Shown: piece after piece, positions 30,985 to 34,590 of the stretch
Layout of the letters: each line of letters opens with the position of its first letter
How positions within the stretch are numbered: the first letter of the stretch is position 1
From: Paenochrobactrum pullorum
GTDB lineage: Bacteria > Pseudomonadota > Alphaproteobacteria > Rhizobiales > Rhizobiaceae
Direction of reading: 5' to 3'
Length of the DNA: 34,590 nt
NCBI RefSeq assembly: GCF_041929845.1
Contig: NZ_JBHEEH010000019.1
Coordinates: 1-34,590 of the forward strand
Made by a program: the position numbers and the translations under genes
Notes under the pieces: generated by a model
The model's database searches: none
What the model was told of the DNA's origin: nothing
What the model saw: only the letters and a program-made list of their open reading frames with translations

Positions 30985-33063
30985 ATGAAAAACCGCCTGA
31001 ATGAAAGCCTAAAACACGATAAAAATGAACGTGAATGTTCAAATGAGCAGCGTACAAAAGGCGCTATCATTGTACCCAAAATCGAAACTATCGGTGAGTA
31101 TTTAGTATGGAAAACGTTTGAGTTAGCAGCTCAAAAAGAGCTTCCTAATGCTCTAAAATCAGGTGTTCCGTGTACCGCAATTATCGTGGCTGGCAAAGAT
31201 TCTACATTCGTATCGCTAATTCTTCAAAAATTTTTAGATTCTGACTTTGATGCAGATTTAATCTCCGGATTTTCTGAATCTACGAGTGTTTTTAGATACG
31301 ATCACCCAGAACCGCTCTCACTTAAAAATCTTTTATTTAAGTATTCAGAAAATAATAGAAATTTCATCATTGCAGAGCGATTTCAAGATATTCCCGAGGA
31401 AATTCGGATTGTCAGCGATGAAGTACTCTATTTAGATGATTTTCTTGATGAAATTCTAATTGCAGAAGCGATTGTACGATACATCGATAAAGATGCTGAA
31501 GTTTCCCTTGCGGACACGATTATCGCTAGAGATGCGGGATTTGAAATCATTGAATTAGCTTTCAAAAAGTACAGGTCGCTATCAAATAGCTTCGATTTGT
31601 GCGCAAGCCTGCTCAGAAGCTCTCGCAACAAAGGCAATAAACCTGATACTAATAAAATTGAAGAAATTGCCAGCAAACATCGTCTCCTGATGCCGCCAAA
31701 GGGCCCTAAGCTATCTGAACTCCATGGTTTTGGTGCCGCTAAGACATGGGGAGAAGACCTGGCAGAGGATATTGCTGATTGGAAACTTGGCAAAATTAAG
31801 TGGTCTGAAATCGATAAAGGTATGCTGATTTCCGGTGTTCCCGGATGCGGGAAAACCACCTTTGCTGCAGCACTTGCACGTAGCTGTCGAGTGAATTTTC
31901 TGCCCACATCGCTAGCGCAATGGCAAGCAAGCGGCACCGGACATTTGGGCGATATGCTTAAAGCAATGAGACAGGATTTTCAAAAAGCTAAGTTGAATGC
32001 TCCTTGCATTATTTTTATCGATGAATTCGATAGCGCTGGCGATCGTTCGAAATTTGAAGGTCAGAACGCTCAGTATTTAACTGAAGTTGTCAACGCTTTG
32101 CTCGAATGCATCGACGGCTCACTCGGAATTGAGGGTGTTGTTGTGCTGGGCGCAACAAACTTTCCCGATAAAATTGATGCTGCTCTTAGGAGAGCTGGCA
32201 GACTAGATCAGCATATCGAAATTCCGCTTCCAGATGAGCCAGCACGCGAAGGTATTCTACGATTTCATCTCGAAGATAAATTGAAAGATCAAAATTTGTC
32301 GGAAATTGTTGAAATTTCTGACGGATTTTCAGGTGCTGACATTGAACAAATTGTGAGACAAGCAAAGCGGTTTGCTCGTCGACAAAAACGAGAATTGCAG
32401 ACATCAGATTTATTGGCAGCATTACCACCTAAGAGAAAATTATCGCAACAAATTATCGAAAGAATGGCAATCCATGAAGCTGGACACGCAGTAGTAGCTC
32501 ATGAATTCGGCTATCCGATTATTGAAGCTAAAATTATTACTGAAATTTCAATTGAAAATACGGATTATTTCGCCGGCGGTTCTGTCAAATATGGACATCA
32601 TCAATCTGAGTTTTTCATCACAAATTCAGATATCAGTAAATATATCCAAAGAATTTTCGGTGGTATGGCTGCCGAAAAGGTTTTTTATGGTGATCACTCA
32701 ACTGGTTGTGCCGCCGATCTTCAACATGCCACCTATTATGCAGCACATATGATTTTAGCCGCGGGCATGGGAGATGACATCGTTTGTACCGCTGAAATGA
32801 CACGAGAATCCGTATTTTCGGCTCTCAGAATGAGGCGGGATTTGCAAGACAAATTGAGCAACATGCTCAATGATTGCATGCATTATGCGGAGCATGTCAT
32901 CAAAACTCGTAAAAAACATGTCGAAAATTTAGCCGCGGCACTCATCAGTAAAGGAAAACTTTCAGGTGCTGAAATTGAAGAAATTTTTAGCAAAACTGAT
33001 CGCATTGACCAGCCAATTCTACTTGCAATGAATGAAATGTTGCACACACAAAATATTCACTAA
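30985..33063 (+). CDS. Soluble FtsH-like AAA+ ATP-dependent zinc metalloprotease
   Basis: 692 residues. Residues 1-240 form an unrecognised N-terminal domain with no transmembrane helix, unlike true FtsH. The AAA+ module has Walker A GVPGCGKTT (284-292), Walker B CIIFIDEFD (341-349), sensor GATN (389-392) and the arginine finger LRRAGRLD (401-408), then the lid (FSGADIEQIVRQAKRFARR). The M41 peptidase has HEAGH (497-501) and the third zinc ligand Asp578 in STGCAADLQHATYYA, the counterpart of FtsH STGAxNDL. It probably unfolds and degrades selected cytoplasmic proteins, with the N-terminal domain choosing substrates. It lies downstream of the phosphoesterase terminator and 15 bases before a small exported protein gene. 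Confidence 0.9.
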   Translation: MKNRLNESLKHDKNERECSNEQRTKGAIIVPKIETIGEYLVWKTFELAAQKELPNALKSGVPCTAIIVAGKDSTFVSLILQKFLDSDFDADLISGFSESTSVFRYDHPEPLSLKNLLFKYSENNRNFIIAERFQDIPEEIRIVSDEVLYLDDFLDEILIAEAIVRYIDKDAEVSLADTIIARDAGFEIIELAFKKYRSLSNSFDLCASLLRSSRNKGNKPDTNKIEEIASKHRLLMPPKGPKLSELHGFGAAKTWGEDLAEDIADWKLGKIKWSEIDKGMLISGVPGCGKTTFAAALARSCRVNFLPTSLAQWQASGTGHLGDMLKAMRQDFQKAKLNAPCIIFIDEFDSAGDRSKFEGQNAQYLTEVVNALLECIDGSLGIEGVVVLGATNFPDKIDAALRRAGRLDQHIEIPLPDEPAREGILRFHLEDKLKDQNLSEIVEISDGFSGADIEQIVRQAKRFARRQKRELQTSDLLAALPPKRKLSQQIIERMAIHEAGHAVVAHEFGYPIIEAKIITEISIENTDYFAGGSVKYGHHQSEFFITNSDISKYIQRIFGGMAAEKVFYGDHSTGCAADLQHATYYAAHMILAAGMGDDIVCTAEMTRESVFSALRMRRDLQDKLSNMLNDCMHYAEHVIKTRKKHVENLAAALISKGKLSGAEIEEIFSKTDRIDQPILLAMNEMLHTQNIH

Positions 33064-33078
33064 AAAGAGGGGAACTAC

Positions 33079-33495
33079 ATGAAGAAACTACTTATTGCAG
33101 CTCTTTTAGCATCATCATTCACTGCCACAGCATATGCTCGAGATCCGTTTATTGGCGACTATGGCGGTGATTGTAATGATAAAAATGGCCAATGCTGGAT
33201 CGAGATCGATAAAAAAGCAGGTAATAAATATGAGGTAACATTTGTTGCTGCAGATCGTTTTAATTCACTTGATATTATCTGCAAAATTTCCGGTGAATTC
33301 GAAAGGGGTCCGATTAATTATGACGTTCATCAGTCTTATGACGACGGAATTTCAGGAAGCCTTCAAAACGGTTATTTTTTCATTGTAACCAGGGATGACG
33401 GATATATTGATGTGGGAGGCGGCTTGGGTGACGGCTTTGCGTGTCAAAATGATAAATACTTAATTCAGGGTATGTATCAAGCTTATGGACATTAA
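33079..33495 (+). CDS. Small exported protein of unknown function
   Basis: 138 residues with a good signal peptide (MKKLLIAALLASSFTATAYA, cleavage before RDPFIGDYGG). The mature part of about 118 residues is beta-rich and has four cysteines (GDCNDKNGQCW, DIICKIS, GFACQND), pointing to disulfides in the periplasm. It is acidic and glycine-rich near the end (DVGGGLGDGF). GAGGGG precedes the ATG. The short gap after the protease gene suggests co-transcription, although the two products act in different compartments. Not assigned to a family. Confidence 0.8.
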   Translation: MKKLLIAALLASSFTATAYARDPFIGDYGGDCNDKNGQCWIEIDKKAGNKYEVTFVAADRFNSLDIICKISGEFERGPINYDVHQSYDDGISGSLQNGYFFIVTRDDGYIDVGGGLGDGFACQNDKYLIQGMYQAYGH

Positions 33496-33523
33496 ATAAT
33501 TTAATTACATATCAAAAATGTTA

Positions 33524-33561
33524 AACAGCTCTGATTTAATGATAGTCAGAGCTGTTTCTTT
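33524..33561. terminator. Bidirectional intrinsic terminator
   Basis: AACAGCTCTGA (33524-33534) pairs with TCAGAGCTGTT (33546-33556), an 11-bp stem with an 11-base loop, followed by TCTTTTTAT. It separates the protease operon from the convergent excisionase-like gene. Confidence 0.85.
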
Positions 33562-33834
33562 TTATAATTCGCCTCGCAACATTTTATCAGCAATAGATGG
33601 CCGTCCGCGCTTTCGCTTAGGCATATCAATATTTGCTGGCTGAGGAGCTGGCTTGCGTAAGCCGTCTACCCAAATTTCTAAATCTTTATACGCGAACATA
33701 GTGCGTCTGCCGATGTTAATCGTTGCTGGGCCTCTGCGCTTGTAAACTAAATCGCGTAGAGCTGGTCGAGATAATCCTAATTTTTTTGCTGCATCATCAT
33801 AATTTAATAAAAGCGGTCGAATATCATTATTCAT
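33562..33834 (-). CDS. AlpA/excisionase-like HTH protein
   Basis: 90 residues. The MerR-like winged helix of the HTH_17/AlpA family is clear: LLLNYDDAAKKLGLSRPALR then DLVYKRRGPATINIGRRTMF and AYKDLEIWVDGL. The C-terminus is a basic Pro-rich tail (MPKRKRGRPSIADKM) with an AT-hook-like RGRP. Proteins of this type bind attachment-site DNA as excisionases or regulate integrases. The gene reads away from the repeat array and tRNA fragment at 33900-34118, so it lies where an xis gene would be expected. No integrase gene is in the window. Confidence 0.8.
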   Translation of the reverse strand: MNNDIRPLLLNYDDAAKKLGLSRPALRDLVYKRRGPATINIGRRTMFAYKDLEIWVDGLRKPAPQPANIDMPKRKRGRPSIADKMLRGEL

Positions 33835-33899
33835 ATTTAAAAGTAGCTAGTGTTGTTACAAATATGTTGACCGCTATTTTATTGGTCGTCAAGCCCTCA

Positions 33900-34018
33900 T
33901 GTCGCCGTATGTCGATTATAAAAAAGTGACCACTGCCTTAATTTTCCGCTGGCACATCTGGCACAATTCCGGCACAGTGAACGGCGACAAATAGCGACAT
34001 CCAGCGACATGAGGCGAT
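33900..34018. repeat. Phased short-repeat array beside the attachment site
   Basis: TGTCG occurs at 33900 and 33910; GGCACA at 33951, 33960 and 33971; and GCGACA at 33984, 33994 and 34004, with GGCGAT at 34013. Spacings are 9-11 bp, one helical turn. TGTCG is the inverse of CGACA, so the outer groups face each other. It lies between the excisionase-like gene and the tRNA fragment. Arm sites for integrase or excisionase are the natural interpretation. Confidence 0.65.
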
Positions 34019-34068
34019 GCTAAGTTATTGATTTTACTACTAAGTACTTGATATTAAAGAGGGCTTAA

Positions 34069-34118
34069 CTGCCCTCCGAAGGCAGAGGTCACAGGTTCGA
34101 ATCCTGTCGGGTGCGCCA
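34069..34118 (+). tRNA. 3' half of tRNA-Arg(CCG), probable attachment site
   Basis: The anticodon arm CTGCC-CTCCGAA-GGCAG (34069-34085) has anticodon CCG at 34076-34078. The T arm ACAGG-TTCGAAT-CCTGT (34091-34107), acceptor strand CGGGTGC, discriminator G and encoded CCA (34116-34118) follow. The 5' half (expected to begin GCACCCG) is absent; upstream is the plasmid-like sequence. A 3' tRNA fragment is what tyrosine-recombinase integration leaves at one end of an element, so the boundary probably lies in or just before the anticodon arm. Confidence 0.88.
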
Positions 34119-34132
34119 TAAAAATCAATGAC

Positions 34133-34505
34133 TTAACTGATTTTCCAACCATTCAACAAACCCTTCAATAGCCACCAGTGGCGGAAACAATCGGCAACAT
34201 ATTCCCACCGCCCAGCGACCACCTGAAGGTTTGCGTCAGCGCCATGGCAGGGCGATGGGATTCGTATCTCCATTAGTTCACCGGTGGTGATCGGTGGATT
34301 AAAACTTATCTCGCAGCTTTGTGAGAAATACCGTGCAATTGAAATTACAGGCACGGTCGTCAGTCCAGCCGGCAAATGAAATTTGATTGTGTGAAATGCC
34401 AATTGCTGGAATTAAATTTTCTAAGCTCGGTCCATTGTAGGTAGCCAAGTCAGATAAATCTGGTGGAAAGCTGAATGGCTCACTTCCTTTGTTAACCAGC
34501 CCCAT
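34133..34505 (-). other. Unresolved open frames, possible frameshifted gene
   Basis: Two minus-strand frames overlap: 34299-34505 and 34133-34402. The first reads PFSFPPDLSDLATYNGPSLE and so on; the second ISFNPPITTGELMEIRIPSP and continues to a Trp-rich end. They might be one protein broken by a frameshift near 34300-34400, or both may be noise. No family is recognised. This is probably DNA flanking the integrated element. Confidence 0.25.
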
Positions 34506-34567
34506 AAACCAAGTTGGACTTGCTTCGTAAAAGTGGAGAGGTTTTCTTGAGTTGAAAGGAAACTTAC

Positions 34568-34590
34568 ATGACGAAGCGAGCAGATTTTAC
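34568..34590 (+). CDS. Start of a gene truncated by window end
   Basis: ATG at 34568 after GAAAGGAAACTTAC (AAGGAA as ribosome binding site) encodes MTKRADF before the window ends. The start resembles that of small IS3-type OrfA proteins, but seven codons are too few to decide. Confidence 0.35.

Noticed and set aside
30985..33063. Genuine housekeeping FtsH
   Set aside because: There are no N-terminal membrane helices, the N-terminal domain is unlike FtsH, and the plasmid context argues against it.
34010..34118. Complete tRNA-Arg gene
   Set aside because: No D arm or 5' acceptor strand (GCACCCG) precedes the anticodon arm, so only the 3' half is present.

Overview
The window is a mosaic of accessory DNA from what is most likely an alphaproteobacterium of the Hyphomicrobiales. 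The clues are a TRAP-linked catabolic operon, IS66/IS5/IS3 elements of rhizobial type, a tRNA-Arg(CCG) fragment and an AT-rich plasmid backbone. Brucellaceae or relatives is my guess; genus is not provable from the sequence.

Layout. (1) Positions 1-6.43 kb are an insertion-sequence graveyard: a complete IS6-family element, a hypothetical gene, a complete IS5-family element with a 3-bp TAA duplication, and an IS66-family element whose interior is broken by an IS3-family element. That IS3 element is itself split by an intact IS110-family element. The IS110 element carries a readable bridge RNA whose four guide segments match its own ends and the site where it sits. (2) Positions 6.47-18.07 kb are a complete catabolic island: a divergent LysR regulator, an RraA/HMG-aldolase homologue, an Ldh2-family dehydrogenase, an iron alcohol dehydrogenase, an aldehyde dehydrogenase, a DctPQM TRAP transporter, a class II aldolase, a D-2-hydroxyacid dehydrogenase and a glycerate 2-kinase. 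Together they look like uptake of an organic (probably hydroxy-) acid and its breakdown towards glycerate and 2-phosphoglycerate; the substrate is not identifiable. The island lies between two halves of similar IS3-family (IS407-like) elements in the same orientation. (3) Positions 18.07-21.5 kb hold the second IS3 half, a complete IS66-family element (tnpA, tnpB, tnpC) and further remnants, including a direct repeat of sequence near 2.5 kb.

(4) Positions 21.5-34.1 kb are AT-rich plasmid-like backbone: two tandem ClpP-like exported proteins, a small basic protein with repeated operator-like sites around it, a fusion of a degenerate MobV-type relaxase domain with an RSF1010 RepB'-like primase, a 1.6-kb gene-free origin, a Rep_3-type initiator, a coupled small protein, a metallophosphoesterase, a soluble FtsH-like AAA+ zinc protease, a small exported protein and an AlpA/excisionase-like protein. 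The origin is built from a tandemly duplicated module containing hairpins and paired A and B boxes at constant spacing. After the excisionase-like gene come a helically phased array of short repeats and the 3' half of a tRNA-Arg(CCG) gene, which looks like an attachment site. The backbone is therefore probably an integrating plasmid or plasmid-derived integrative element with its right end near 34.12 kb. The last 470 bases are probably flanking DNA and are poorly interpretable.
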